64,000 bases of DNA. It comes from Treponema sp. (GTDB lineage Bacteria; Spirochaetota; Spirochaetia; Treponematales; Treponemataceae). The position numbers and the translations under genes were made by a program. Position 1 is the first letter of the stretch. Each line of letters starts with the position of its first letter. Below are positions 41,329 to 53,000 of this stretch, in pieces. The stretch spans positions 31,096 through 95,095 of the forward strand of contig JAEEIU010000022.1 of assembly GCA_016281495.1 (NCBI GenBank), in the 5' to 3' direction. The notes under the pieces are model-generated. The model saw nothing but the letters and a program-made list of their open reading frames with translations. It searched no databases and had not been told where the DNA came from.

Positions 41329-42192
41329 TCAATAGAACCAATAGTCTTCCACAGGATACAGCCCGTTTGCCCTGAGCCATTTTACCGTGTCGTCGTAGCC
41401 CAGCTGAATGTTGCGCTCCGTCCATTCCCTTGAAAAATCCAGCATGCCGCCAAACCAGCGCATCTCATCACTTGGAACGATGTCTATGACGGTATAGCCA
41501 GGCCATTTGTTTTTCTGAAGTTTGGGAGTCCATGCACTCAAATGCACTACGATGATGATGTCCGGCTTATACTGAATGACTGGTTCAACGGGTGTATTGT
41601 CCGCAGCCCCTCCGTCACAATAAAGTTTTCCGTCGCTAAGCCGTACTGGATCGGTAAGGACAGGATATGCGGAGGTGGCAAGCATCTTGTTGCGGATTTC
41701 CTCCTCCATGTCCTCATCGTTAAGTCTGAATCGGTAGGCATAGTCAAAGACCGATTTTGTGGCCGTCTTTGCAATCTGTACTCCAAAGTCAAGGATTTCA
41801 CCCCATGATCGGCTGCAGGTCACATATACATCCGGGATGGTTTGTTCATTAAATGAATAAAATGAAATGCGCTTCATTATGTTCATGAGGCCCTTTTGGG
41901 AAATGGCTTCCCCATCCTGATTGAGTTCCAATGGCACTTCGTTAAGCCAGATGTCCTCGATGCGGTACATTGGTGCAACTGCAAACAGGCCTCCGTTCAG
42001 GCCACCCACGCTTGTACCGGATATGACCGTAACTTTTTGTGCAATGCCGTATTCGTTCAATGCCTTCCATACGCCGACTTCGTAACTACCCTTGCCACCG
42101 CCACCGGAGAGAACCAGAGCATAATTCTGGGCAAAGAGTTTTGTGGTACAAAGGGAGAAGATGATGCAGAGGAAAACAAGAAGCCTTTTCAT
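41329..42192 (-). CDS. Exported patatin-like phospholipase
   Basis: A 287-residue protein with a signal peptide (LLVFLCIIFSLCTTKLFA). The patatin signature is complete: oxyanion loop LSGGGGKGSYEVGVW, nucleophile elbow ISGTSVGGLNG with the catalytic Ser, and the DGG-type aspartate in YCDGGAADNTPVEP. Patatins are Ser-Asp dyad lipid acyl hydrolases. An exported one would act on envelope or host lipids. It starts 3 bp after the stop of the lipoprotein gene, so the two are coupled. Confidence 0.9.
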   Translation of the reverse strand: MKRLLVFLCIIFSLCTTKLFAQNYALVLSGGGGKGSYEVGVWKALNEYGIAQKVTVISGTSVGGLNGGLFAVAPMYRIEDIWLNEVPLELNQDGEAISQKGLMNIMKRISFYSFNEQTIPDVYVTCSRSWGEILDFGVQIAKTATKSVFDYAYRFRLNDEDMEEEIRNKMLATSAYPVLTDPVRLSDGKLYCDGGAADNTPVEPVIQYKPDIIIVVHLSAWTPKLQKNKWPGYTVIDIVPSDEMRWFGGMLDFSREWTERNIQLGYDDTVKWLRANGLYPVEDYWFY

Positions 42193-42195
42193 ATG

Positions 42196-42846
42196 CTATT
42201 CCTTCCAGTAGTCACGGGAAAGACGGTAGATGGCCCCATCGGCAGTCAAACTATTGAAGAGAGTTGAGTTAAAAGTCATGACACCTGTTTCCTTAAGCAT
42301 GTTTCCGTCAGAGACAAGAAAGAAAGACAGGTTTGCTTTGGCAAGAGATTCCGGCATAAGGAATTCCTTCCGCCTGTAGATCCTGAACGGTATGTCCTTG
42401 CTGTACGGCCTGGAATAATCAATGCGGAATTTTAGTCCTACCTGTGTTCCGTTTGCATCAGATAGGGGGTAATCATTGTTGTAAATTCCTTTGATGTAGG
42501 AAAAGCGGTGGTTCCACACATCCATGAAATCACGGTTGTGGAGCTTTGCATAGTCTACCCAGTGTTCCGTATCATCGGCTTCCGGCCATGCATAGTGGAG
42601 GTATTTCTTTCCGTTCAATTCAAAAGGCCATTCATAGTAGGCTCCGTCCTCCGAAACCCAAAGGCCCTTAATCTGAGAGATGTTCCTGACTGGTTCCCAA
42701 ACCGGCTCTTTTTTTACTTCCGGTATTTCTTCCTGAGGGATTTCCGGCTTGTCTGGTTCTGGAACTGATGCACATCCTGTAAGAAGAAGAATTATAAGTC
42801 CCCCGCCACAAACAGCACGGCGAAAAAAGTCAACGGTTTTGTTCAT
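42196..42846 (-). CDS. Lipoprotein of unknown function
   Basis: A 216-residue protein with a standard lipobox (IILLLTGCASV) followed by a Pro/Glu-rich spacer (EPDKPEIPQEEIPEVKKEPV). The mature part is Trp/Tyr-rich and beta-like (SQIKGLWVSEDGAYYEWPFE, VDYAKLHNRDFMDVWNHRFS). No family was recognised. It is translationally coupled to the patatin-like gene, so both may act on the same envelope substrate. Divergent from the transglutaminase-like gene. Confidence 0.7.
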   Translation of the reverse strand: MNKTVDFFRRAVCGGGLIILLLTGCASVPEPDKPEIPQEEIPEVKKEPVWEPVRNISQIKGLWVSEDGAYYEWPFELNGKKYLHYAWPEADDTEHWVDYAKLHNRDFMDVWNHRFSYIKGIYNNDYPLSDANGTQVGLKFRIDYSRPYSKDIPFRIYRRKEFLMPESLAKANLSFFLVSDGNMLKETGVMTFNSTLFNSLTADGAIYRLSRDYWKE

Positions 42847-42907
42847 GCCTAAAGTATACGGGATTTATTGTCTTAGTGCAAGATTCAAGGATTGCTGTTG
42901 AAACAAT

Positions 42908-42937
42908 TTGCCAATAAACTTGTTTATATTGTATAAT
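42908..42937 (+). promoter_or_regulatory. Promoter of the secreted transglutaminase-like gene
   Basis: TTGCCA (42908-42913), an 18-bp spacer, and TATAAT (42932-42937), 22 bp ahead of the ribosome site AGGAGG. Confidence 0.65.
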
Positions 42938-42964
42938 GTGGGAGTGTATTTACAGGAGGAAAGA

Positions 42965-45859
42965 ATGGTTGCCTTTAATAAGAAACTTTTTACCATCATT
43001 GCAGCCTTGGTTTTGATTTCCGGCATGACTTTTGCTGGAGGAAGCAAGGAAAAAACATCTGCCAAAGATGCTGCCCAGGAAACAAGTGCCGTTGACCGCT
43101 GGCACAATATTTACAATCAGCCCTACGACCCGGATGCCGTTATTGATTCTTCAAAAAACGGTAAGAAAATCGGTCCCATGACAATTACTGTTGTGGCACA
43201 TGACGGCTGGCTTTTTGTACGCGATCCAAAGAAAAAACAGTTGGGTGCATACAACCTCAAGTATCAGTGCTGGAATTCATATTCTTCTGTTCTGGATGCA
43301 ATTGATCTGGACCTTGCACAGTTCTACCGCTCGATTGACCTTTCAAAGACAGACTTGAACCGTGACCAGAACGGAAATTTCTGCGGATACACAGGCGCTC
43401 CTCTTCCCGAGGAATACAAGGAAACCGTTGCCAGCTCAAAGACAGGAAGCGGCTCAAATTCAAGCGGAAAAACTTCTGCATCTTCAACAGGAACTTCAAA
43501 GACTGGTACCACTTCTGCAACTGCTACTACGACAAATACATCAACAGGCACAAGTTCAAGCACAGGCTCAACAACAGCTGCTACAACAACTCCATCTAGC
43601 ACAAGCTCTTCAAAAACCGGTACAACTTCTACTTCTTCAACATCTTCCTCAGGAAAGACAGACACCACCGGTTCATATAGCACGTCAAAGCTGACGGCCG
43701 ACAGTCCGCTGGTACTTTCTACAAGCACACCATGGAGCCACCTTTCATATCCGACTGCCACATATACTTATGGAACGGAAACAAAGAACAAAAAGCTCCT
43801 TACGCTCAAAAAATCACTCAATGCAAAACGTGGTTCAAATGTACGTCAGGTCAACTTTACGACTCCTTCAAGAAACAACGGAGTTATCTTTAAACCAGTA
43901 AAGAAACCTGCTGCAAAAGAGGACTTTTCTACAATAGATTCTTATGTCGAAAAGCTGAATATTCCGACAACCATGACGCTTGAGAAAGCCGCAAAGGAAA
44001 TCACAAAGACTGCCAAGACCGACAAGGAAAAGGCCCGCGCCCTCTTTACATGGATCAAGAAGAACATCACTTACGACTATGCCTCCGTAGGAAATCCCGA
44101 TAACTTTTCAGATTCTTCTCTTGATGCAAGAAGTGCCGAGGGAACATTCAGGAACAGAAAGGGTGTATGTGACGGTTATTCAAGCCTGTTCTTTGAGTTC
44201 GGAATCTTTGTTGGACTTGATGTTGATTATGTGACTGGAATGGTAAAATTGGATTCCTCCTATAATAAAATGAATGAGCTGACAGACGAAAAAAATGCCC
44301 ATGCATGGAACTGTGTTCATACGGCCAAGGGAGATATTCTTCTTGACTGTACATGGGGATGGTTTGATGTTGATCCTGCATATATGATTTTCTCTCATTA
44401 CCCTAACGGTGATAATTTCCAGAATCTTTCCACAGCCCTTACTTACGGACAGTTCAAGGATCTTCCTTATGTAGATCCGTCACTGGAGAACTATGGTATT
44501 GACGGTGCAGAGCTTCTTGAATTCTTCTGGGTACATACAACAGCGTGGATGCCTGCTAATATAAGTGTCTTTGCTCCAGATGCAAGGGGAAACGGTATTT
44601 CCATGGTGAGTGGCAATTATGGTAGCATGAGGATGGGAATGAATCTGGTCGATGCCAGTGCAGTTATGCAGATGGCCGGGGATTATTCCATTGTATACTA
44701 CGATGATAAGGCTGAGTATGTCAAAAGGGTTCCGTTTACCAGCAGTAATTATCAGGTAAGCAATGTTGGTGGTTATTCGTTATGGTTCACTGAACCAGGC
44801 AAGAACGCCTATGTTGGAAAACGGTATGCAGATTTTGATCTTCGCTATCAATATTGGATAATAAGGGATGATTCATTCAACTTTGACCGAGATGTAATAA
44901 AGCAGATGTTCACCAAGATTGATCCGTCCATTGATTGCACAAGGGTAAAGACATGGAGCCGTGATGAGGATATTGTCCTTGTTCCGATAAGCCAGAAGAA
45001 TGAGTACCAGAATGCGCTTGAGAACTATGAGTGGACGCGCGACAAGGAATTCTGTGAATTCGTTGAATGGATGATTGACCGCGGAGTAAGCGAGACCGTA
45101 ATCCAGAGTTACATAAGGAATGCAAGTAACCCGGCTGTAAGAGGATGGCTTACTCGGGAGTCTTCTAGTCAGCAGGGATGGCAGCAGGGACTGTTCTTTG
45201 ACGCCTATGACTACCCCGATATTCTTAATCCCGAAGCTTGGAAAAATGTCCAGTTCAGGGCAGGGGGAATGGAAAAATACTTCCAGGCACGCAAGCTGCT
45301 TGACCATTCACTGTGGCAGCAGGAAACTATTCCAGTGCTGTTCGTTCATTTTACGGATATGGACGGATCTGCAAAAACATTTACTCCGGGATTTGATGTT
45401 CAAAAGACTATACCTTCTATCCAGGAAAGGGTTAGTGCCGATTTACCCAATAAGGTTGAGTGTTCTCTGGTTACAGTTCCGATAAGCTACAATGAATGGC
45501 GAAAGACCAATGACAATGGATTTAACGGGCGTAAAAAGATTTATGACTGGGAGAGGGAACAGGTCCTTAAGACTCTTAAGACAAGTGATCCCACACTGGC
45601 AAAAAAACTTGAAGGCCGGCAGTTTGCCATTGTCCACTGGTTTGACGATGGAACTCTACAGTCACAGGCGGGTAATCTGGTCTATTACAATAATGCAAAC
45701 ACTACATGGCGTTTTACCCATTCCTTGCTGAGATACACACTGATGAGCAATATGGTAAGTGTCCATAATAAGCAGTTCCCCAACATACACTGTCTTGAGA
45801 CAGACTGCTCTCATGCCGGAGAATACTGTCCTCTCTGCCTGTATGCATTGGGCTATTAG
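42965..45859 (+). CDS. Secreted transglutaminase-like protein with Ser/Thr-rich linker
   Basis: A 964-residue protein starting at ATG 42965 behind AGGAGG; the frame is open upstream to 42908 but only into the promoter. The signal peptide ends GMTFAG, and the mature start GSKEKTSAKD resembles that of the giant protein at 47057. Residues about 160-240 are a Ser/Thr/Gly-rich low-complexity linker. A transglutaminase-like domain follows, with triad Cys402 (RKGVCDGYSSLFFEF), His446 (NAHAWNCVHT) and Asp461 (LLDCTWGW). The C-terminal about 450 residues, rich in Trp and Tyr, are unrecognised and end with a Cys cluster (CLETDCSHAGEYCPLCLYAL). It probably cuts or cross-links extracytoplasmic protein or peptidoglycan stem peptides; the substrate is unknown. 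Confidence 0.8.
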   Translation: MVAFNKKLFTIIAALVLISGMTFAGGSKEKTSAKDAAQETSAVDRWHNIYNQPYDPDAVIDSSKNGKKIGPMTITVVAHDGWLFVRDPKKKQLGAYNLKYQCWNSYSSVLDAIDLDLAQFYRSIDLSKTDLNRDQNGNFCGYTGAPLPEEYKETVASSKTGSGSNSSGKTSASSTGTSKTGTTSATATTTNTSTGTSSSTGSTTAATTTPSSTSSSKTGTTSTSSTSSSGKTDTTGSYSTSKLTADSPLVLSTSTPWSHLSYPTATYTYGTETKNKKLLTLKKSLNAKRGSNVRQVNFTTPSRNNGVIFKPVKKPAAKEDFSTIDSYVEKLNIPTTMTLEKAAKEITKTAKTDKEKARALFTWIKKNITYDYASVGNPDNFSDSSLDARSAEGTFRNRKGVCDGYSSLFFEFGIFVGLDVDYVTGMVKLDSSYNKMNELTDEKNAHAWNCVHTAKGDILLDCTWGWFDVDPAYMIFSHYPNGDNFQNLSTALTYGQFKDLPYVDPSLENYGIDGAELLEFFWVHTTAWMPANISVFAPDARGNGISMVSGNYGSMRMGMNLVDASAVMQMAGDYSIVYYDDKAEYVKRVPFTSSNYQVSNVGGYSLWFTEPGKNAYVGKRYADFDLRYQYWIIRDDSFNFDRDVIKQMFTKIDPSIDCTRVKTWSRDEDIVLVPISQKNEYQNALENYEWTRDKEFCEFVEWMIDRGVSETVIQSYIRNASNPAVRGWLTRESSSQQGWQQGLFFDAYDYPDILNPEAWKNVQFRAGGMEKYFQARKLLDHSLWQQETIPVLFVHFTDMDGSAKTFTPGFDVQKTIPSIQERVSADLPNKVECSLVTVPISYNEWRKTNDNGFNGRKKIYDWEREQVLKTLKTSDPTLAKKLEGRQFAIVHWFDDGTLQSQAGNLVYYNNANTTWRFTHSLLRYTLMSNMVSVHNKQFPNIHCLETDCSHAGEYCPLCLYALGY

Positions 45860-45885
45860 TAAAGCTTGAATTAAGGATATTTTAA

Positions 45886-45935
45886 GAACCCGGCGGTTTT
45901 TGACCAGTTCAATGGCCTCCGGGGCTTTTTTTTTC
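45886..45935 (+). terminator. Terminator after the transglutaminase-like gene
   Basis: ACCCGGCGG and CCTCCGGGGC can pair around a loop of about 20 bases and are followed by nine or more T. Confidence 0.7.
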
Positions 45936-45966
45936 ATCTGCAAGCTGCTTTTTCTTTAAAAAAAAT

Positions 45967-45995
45967 TTGCTTATTTTTTAAAAACGGTGTATTAT
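45967..45995 (+). promoter_or_regulatory. Promoter of the sirtuin gene
   Basis: TTGCTT (45967-45972), a 17-bp spacer, and TATTAT (45990-45995), about 45 bp before AAGGAGG and the ATG at 46047. Confidence 0.5.
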
Positions 45996-46046
45996 ATAAA
46001 TTGGACAAAATGGAGAAATTAGCCATTTTTTTTCTAAGGAGGTACT

Positions 46047-46796
46047 ATGGCGGCGACTCAAGAGCAGATAGACACGCTTCAGCAATATGTAAGCGAAAGC
46101 AGTAATATTGTCTTTTTTGGCGGAGCCGGTGTCTCTACGGAAAGCGGCATCCCTGACTTCAGGAGCGTTGACGGCCTTTACAACCAGAAGTGGGATTATC
46201 CTCCCGAGGAAATCCTTAGCAGGGGTTTCTTTTATTCAAATACAGCGGAGTTCTACAGGTTTTACAGGGAAAAAATCCTTGTAGAAGGAATCAAGCCGAA
46301 TGACGCACACAAAAAACTTGCCGAAATGGAGGCTAAAGGCAAGCTAAAGGCGGTGATCACCCAAAACATAGACGGTCTGCACCAGGCGGCAGGAAGCAAA
46401 AATGTACTGGAGTTGCATGGCAGCGTGCTAAGGAATCATTGTACTCAGTGCAAGGCCTTTTATGATGTTGATTATGTAATGTCCCACAAGGATAAGGATG
46501 GGGTTGCCCGTTGTTCTGACAGTTCATGTGGAGGCATAATAAAGCCGGATGTCGTGCTATATGGCGAGAACCTGGATGAGGATGTCATCAACCGGACTAT
46601 AAAGGCTCTGGGAGAAGCTGACATGCTCATAATCGGGGGAACGTCTCTTACAGTCTATCCTGCGGCGGGATTCATCAGGGCATTTACTGGAGACAAGCTG
46701 GTCCTGATCAATCGTGATGCCACCGCCAATGACGGAATCGCTGACCTTGTGATTCACGACAGTATTGGAAAAGTTCTAAGTCAAATAAGCGTATAA
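46047..46796 (+). CDS. cobB: Sir2 family NAD-dependent protein deacylase
   Basis: A 249-residue sirtuin with AAGGAGG before the ATG. NAD-binding motif FFGGAGVSTESGIPDFRS lies near residues 24-41, followed by ITQNIDGLHQAAG and the catalytic histidine in ELHGSV. The zinc site is CTQC followed by CSDSSCGG, and the Rossmann end is LIIGGTSLTVYPAAGF. It removes acyl groups from lysines using NAD. No Ala/Tyr-Arg pair typical of desuccinylases was checked, so acyl preference is open. It sits alone between two surface-protein genes. Confidence 0.93.
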   Translation: MAATQEQIDTLQQYVSESSNIVFFGGAGVSTESGIPDFRSVDGLYNQKWDYPPEEILSRGFFYSNTAEFYRFYREKILVEGIKPNDAHKKLAEMEAKGKLKAVITQNIDGLHQAAGSKNVLELHGSVLRNHCTQCKAFYDVDYVMSHKDKDGVARCSDSSCGGIIKPDVVLYGENLDEDVINRTIKALGEADMLIIGGTSLTVYPAAGFIRAFTGDKLVLINRDATANDGIADLVIHDSIGKVLSQISV

Positions 46797-47056
46797 AGTA
46801 AAATTAGTTTCTGGGGTAACTGTCAGAAAATGTAGCCAAAGGGCAGTTACGGTTGTTAATTAATTAAGTTGAAGGGATGCTGTACTCGTTGTAGAAGGTG
46901 CGGCGGTTAAAGAAAAACGGGAATTCTGCCGATAAAGATTTTGGAGAACCAGGCCTTTTTGGCTGAATTCTATTAGTTGAAGTTTGTGAGCCGCTTTTTG
47001 GTGCCTTATGGCCTTGATGGGGGTTCATTTACTCATTATTTAGGAAGGACTTGAGT

Positions 47057-50000
47057 ATGAACAGAAGAATTTTATTATCAGTACTCGCAATAATGGTTTC
47101 GGTATCTGTTGTTTTTGCCGGCGGTTCAAAGGAAGTGTCGGAAAAGTCTTTGGGTCCCGAAAACAGCTGGACGGAATCATTTGACATCAACAACCGTTCA
47201 GGAAAATACAATGCGTATGTAACGGCAACAGACCTTGCGCACAATGAGGGCATTGCAGGACCTTTCAATATTGTTATTGATGAAGAGTCAGACCTGCCGG
47301 TTGTATCCATTACAAACCCTGCCCCCAACATGAGCGTTCCAGGCAACCTTAACATAGTTGGTTCCTGTGTTGACGACGATAAGGTGGAGGCTGTTTACCT
47401 TATCCTTGACGGAGACAAGTCAAATCCCGTCCTGGTAGAAGGAACTGATTTCTGGTCATACTATCTGGATACCAATGACCTTAAGGAAGGTCCCCACACA
47501 ATCGAGGCATATGGTGTGGACAACGGAAATCCGAATGCCTATGTAAAGGAAGACGGCTCAATTGACGAAGCCCGCGTAAAGCCAAAGACGGGACATTCTA
47601 AATTCGTTACATGGCAGCTTAACCGTCATGCTCCGGAAACAAAAGTCACCAACATGGACATGGGTTCACTTGTAAGCGGAAAAATCACCGTAAATGGTGA
47701 GGTAACCGATGGAAACGGTGTTGATACCCTTGAATACAGTGTTGATGGCGGCGTACACTATACTCCGATTAAATTCAAGAAAAACAAGCTTTCTACTCCA
47801 GATGAAAACGGAAATACCGTAATCAATACATTCTCAATTACACTGGACACAAAGAAAATGCCAGACGGTCCAACACTCTGTTGGTTCAAGGCAATTGACT
47901 CAACAGGCTCTGTCGGAATTACATCCTTCCTGTATTTCATAGACAACGCCGGTCCTGATGTCAAAGTCGTTTCTCCAGCTCCAGGTGAATCTGTAAACGG
48001 TATGTTCACTCTCGCCGGTTATGCAAAAGACACAATCGGTATCAAGAGCCTTAAATATTCATGGGGTAAAACCAGCGGTGAATTCGAGCTTATTCCAGGC
48101 AACCCATATTGGGCACTTGAGCTTGATTCACGTGAAGTATCTTCAACTAAAGATTTCGTAATCACGGCAGAAGACACAATGGGCAACGTTGTGACCGTGA
48201 CACATAGATTCGTAAACAATGAAAAGGGCAACCACAAGGAAAGCGGAGTCGTATGGGTAAACCAGGACGGAGACAAGCCTGTGGTGGAAATCAAATACCC
48301 GATTGGCGAAGTTAACGGTGAGGACGGAGCTCTGTTCATCCGCGGTCTTGCAACTGATGATGACGGTGTTTCCACAGTTTACTATCAGGTTGACGGCGGG
48401 GAAGAGCACAGGATAGATGCCACAGGTGTTTTCTATGCTCCCATCGCAGGTGCCCTTTCTAACGGTGAGCACAAGATTTCCGCATGGGCAGTTGACCGCA
48501 ACGGAATCGTGGGTGACAAGACAACATCAACATTCTCTTCTAAGGGAATTGCCCCAGAGTTCAAGAATGCAAAATACAAGGGAAAGGACTTCACAAATGC
48601 CATGCCTATTAATCCAGAGGAAGGCGGTGAGTTCAGCGTTGATGTAACTTCAAGCACAGGCCTCAAGACAGTCCGTTATGAATGGATATGGAATTCAGAC
48701 CGCAAGGTTGTGGATGTTCCTGTAGAAGAAGGTGCAAAATCAATCCCGATAAAGATTTCATTTGCCGGAGATGATGTTCCGTGGGGAATCTCCAAGTTCA
48801 ACATCACGGCAACAGATAAATTTGACCGCGAGGCTTCAACAGGCTACATCCTGAATGTGCTTGACCTTACAGGCGTTCATTCTCAGGAAGCAGGCGTATT
48901 CTTTACGGATACTGCCGTTTCAAGCGATGGCTGTGTTCTTGCAAATCCGTCAAATGCCGTAACCGGTTATTTTGTTGGCGGAAAGATTGCATCAGTAAAG
49001 ACAGTTCCTACTGTCCGTGGTGTAACCGCAACAGCCCAGGACAACACGATTGTGGTTTCAGCTCCTGCAGAAACTTCTAAATTCGCAGTTCAGGTTACAA
49101 CAACTTCCGGGGCAGTCTACACTTCAAGGCAGATTTTCTTCCCGTCAAAGGAAGGCGCTCCTAAGATTACAATCAATGACCAGAGTCTTGCAACCGAGGT
49201 ATTCAACAACTTTAACTCACGCAATACTCTTTCCATTACAGGTTCTGTTGAAAGCTCATCAACAGCAGAAGTCCGTTACCGCATCCTTACCGCTCAGGTC
49301 AACTATGATGAGAACGGTGTTGTCGTAAGCTCTCAGGCACTTCCTGTTCCAAAGCTGGCAGAATCAACAGCAGTACCTCTAAGGCGTAATTCATTTACTC
49401 TCAACTTTACTTCAGAAAACTTTGTAGACGGTATTTCCATCGTAGAAATCATTGCATCCAACGCATCAGGAAAACTGTCTTCTACTGCAGTTCTTGTACG
49501 CAAGATCAATAATCCAGTAAGTCAGAATCTGGACGGATCTCCTGCAAAACAGCCCGCCAACCCGGCAACCTACTGGCTGCATGGCGACGGTGAGGGCATG
49601 GACTACTATGGTGTCTGTGTATTCCAGGGTGATACTGCATCCATCTTCTCTTTCAAGGATTACGATGACATTCCGGAAGGAAATTCTACACTTGAGTTCA
49701 AGGGTGTAAAGCTTAACGTAAAGAAAAACACAACCGAGATTACCGGTACATATTCAACAGTTGACGCAAACCCATATCGCAGCGGTATGAAGGTCCTTAT
49801 GCTCAAGGACGGCACTCTGGAAACAGATCCGCACGTAATAACAGTACGCATCAATTCAGGCGTACCGGTTACGGAAGTCAAATGGACCGCAAACGGAAAA
49901 TCCATAACGGCAGGTGAAATCCGAGATCTTGGAAACGGAGCTTATGAGGCGGATGCATCATTGTCCGGACTCCCGGCAGGATTTACGACGATTACTGCAA

Positions 50001-53000
50001 ATGTAAACGGAAAGTCTGCAATAAGCGGTGCAATCAACGTAGTACGTGCCCACAGCGTAGTGGACAACACGGAAGGCATTTACTGGACAATGGCCGGTGG
50101 TGCCGTATATGATCCAAGCACAGGAAACTATGTCGTGGATAACGGCGCAGAACTTATCGGATATGCAAATGTTCCGGGAACAATCCGTGCATCTATGGCA
50201 AGGGCAGTCAGCGGTGTAAGCGTAACTTCAGAGGACAAGCTTGTTAAACTTACTGCCACAAGCGACGGTACATTCCGCAATGTTACAGTCCGCGTTCAGA
50301 ACGATGCAAACGGTTCATGGAATTCAACAGGCGTAACCCTGGTTGCAGATACCTCAGCTCCGATTATCGATGTAACCGGCGTAAAGGCCATGGATTACGT
50401 AAAGGACCGCATTGCCCTGTCAGGAACAGTAAGCGATGGCAATGGCGTAAGGACTCTTGAATACAAGACAGTTGAAGAGGATACGATAACCACAGCAGAT
50501 GGAAACACCGTCAGCGCATGGAAGGCCCTTCCATTCAACTCACGCGGAGCATTCAACACAACAATCAATCTTACGGATTCTCCGGACGGATACCTGCCGT
50601 TGACTATCCGTGCAACAGATACGACAGGAAAGATAAGCTATTATAATTCCGCACTCAAGAAGGATACGACTCCACCGGAGATTAAGGTGATTGTTCCGGA
50701 AGCGGGTGCAAAAGTTAACGGTGAGACTCTGTTTGTATTCTCTGTCAAGGACGACAGCTATGTAGGTCAGATCCAGTATCAGGGCAACAAGGGCAGAATC
50801 AAGCAGGACTTTGACATAGTAAGCAATGCACAGGCAAGCATTTCTGATGCAACGGTAGAGGAAGTCGAGGGTGAGGCAGTGGCAGCTGATGCAGCAAGTT
50901 CTCCATCTATAGTAAAGACTTCTATGGCTCCGTCTGATTCAACTGTGATGAAGGGTGCATTACCTTCCGCACACTTTGGTCAGCCAAGCCGCCCGATTTC
51001 AAATGACATGAAGTTTGTGGCAAAGGACGGTGCAGGAAACGTAGCAACTCTGGATAAATATGAATTCTCTGTTGATCCGGACAGCGACCTTCCAGTTGTA
51101 GAAATCCACATGCCTCTAGAAGATTCAGTTATTACAACAGACTTTGTAATCACCGGTGTCATGTATGATGATGACGGTATGCATTCAGCAGACGGAACAA
51201 AGATCTGTAAGACATATTACAAGGTTGACAACAGCGCATATCAGATGATTGACAATCCAGACGGACTTTCAAGCTTTGAGATTGTTGTCAAACCGCTTTC
51301 AAAACTCACAGACAACGAGCATACGGTAACCATCTATGCAGAGGACATCAACGGTGTTAAGGGACGCGAGGTACAGCGCAAGTTCAAGGTATCTCTTGAA
51401 GAACCAAAGGGTGGCGTTCTTACTCCAAAACTTGATGAATCTGTAAAGGGAATGGTAAAGCTTACTGGTTGGGCACAGGACAAGAACGGAATCAACCGCG
51501 TACAGATTTCTGTGGACAACGGTGCAAGCTACAACGAAGCCGTGGTAATTCCTGGACGCAACAGGGAAGATCGCGCACAGTGGTCTTATGAGTTTGACAC
51601 AAGGGTAATCCAGGACGGAAGCCATGTTGTCTTCTTGAAGATCTGGGACGGCTATGACATTACAGGCCTCTTTACATCTCTTATCAACGTGGACAACACT
51701 CCGCCAATCATGGAACTTGAATATCCGATTGACGACAGCACGATTTCTTCCAACCTGTTCATCAGCGGACAGACAATGGACAACATCGCGCTTGAGACAT
51801 TGTTCGTAAAGATCCGCAGCCTTGACGGTAAGCGTGTGCCTGATTATCTTGCACTCAATGACCTTGAACCTGATTCAATCATCTCTCAGGTCATCGACAT
51901 CAGCGAGCTCCCGAACGGACTCTACAACATCGAGATTACTGGTTCCGACTATGCGGGTAACTCTACCAACATAAGCCGCAACGTAACCCTCAAGAAGGAT
52001 GTTGAGCTTACAAAGGTTGACCTCCTTTATCCGTTGAACGGTGAGCATGTCCAGGGTGAATTCAATATCTATGGTCTTGGAACAAGTCAGGACGACAAGA
52101 TTGTAAAACTTGAGATTCTGGTTGACGGTCAGAAGCTTCCGGGATTCCAGACAAACCTTACTGAAACAGGTTACTTCAGCTTCCGCCTGAAGGATGAGAT
52201 TAAACTCAACAAGGAAGACTTTACCGAAGCCGAAACCCAGAAGGGAATCAACGACGCACAAAAGCGTGAGGCAAACAACCTCAAGATAAAGGAACAGACC
52301 GAAGCACGCAACGCAGCACTCAAGGCTAAGATTGAAGCCGACAAGGCCGCTGCAAAAGAAGCCGGTAAGCCATACGAAGGACCTGAATACAAGGATGTAG
52401 AAGAAAAGCCTGTATACGAAGATGAAGGCATGTATGAATCCGGAATCTTTAAGCTAAAGGAAGGAAACCATACATATCAGATTGTTGCAACAACAGAAAA
52501 GGGCCGCACGATTACATCTCGTGAGCAGACATTGATTTACAACCCATATGGTCCATGGGTAACGCTCGACAACTTCACTTATGGTGACTTTGCCATTAAA
52601 CGTCCTCTCCTCAAGGGAAATGCAGGTTATGCCCTGACACCAGAGGAAAAGGAAACCTTAAAGAACAAGAACACGCCTACTGAAGAAAAGCTTGCCCTTA
52701 AGGCAAAGACCGTAAAGAAAGTATGGCTCAGTCTTGATAACGGTAAGACATACCAGGAAGTCTCTAAGGACGGAAAGGGTGCCTGGAAATATAGGATAGA
52801 GAATCAGGACGTAGCGGAAGGATATCACTTCCTGCTTGTTCGTGCCGAAATGGAGAACGGTGAGAACGCAATTACACGTACCATCGTTCAGGTTGACCGC
52901 ACACTGCCGGAGGTTAAGCTCATATCACCGGGTGCCGGCGGACATTACAACCAGATGCTCAAGTTTGAGGGTCTTTCAAGTGACGATGTAGAGCTTAAGG

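Noticed and set aside
46797..46870. Stem-loop GGTAACTGTC/GGCAGTTAC after the sirtuin gene as a terminator
   Set aside because: The arms pair but the loop is long and no T-run follows; it is too weak to list.
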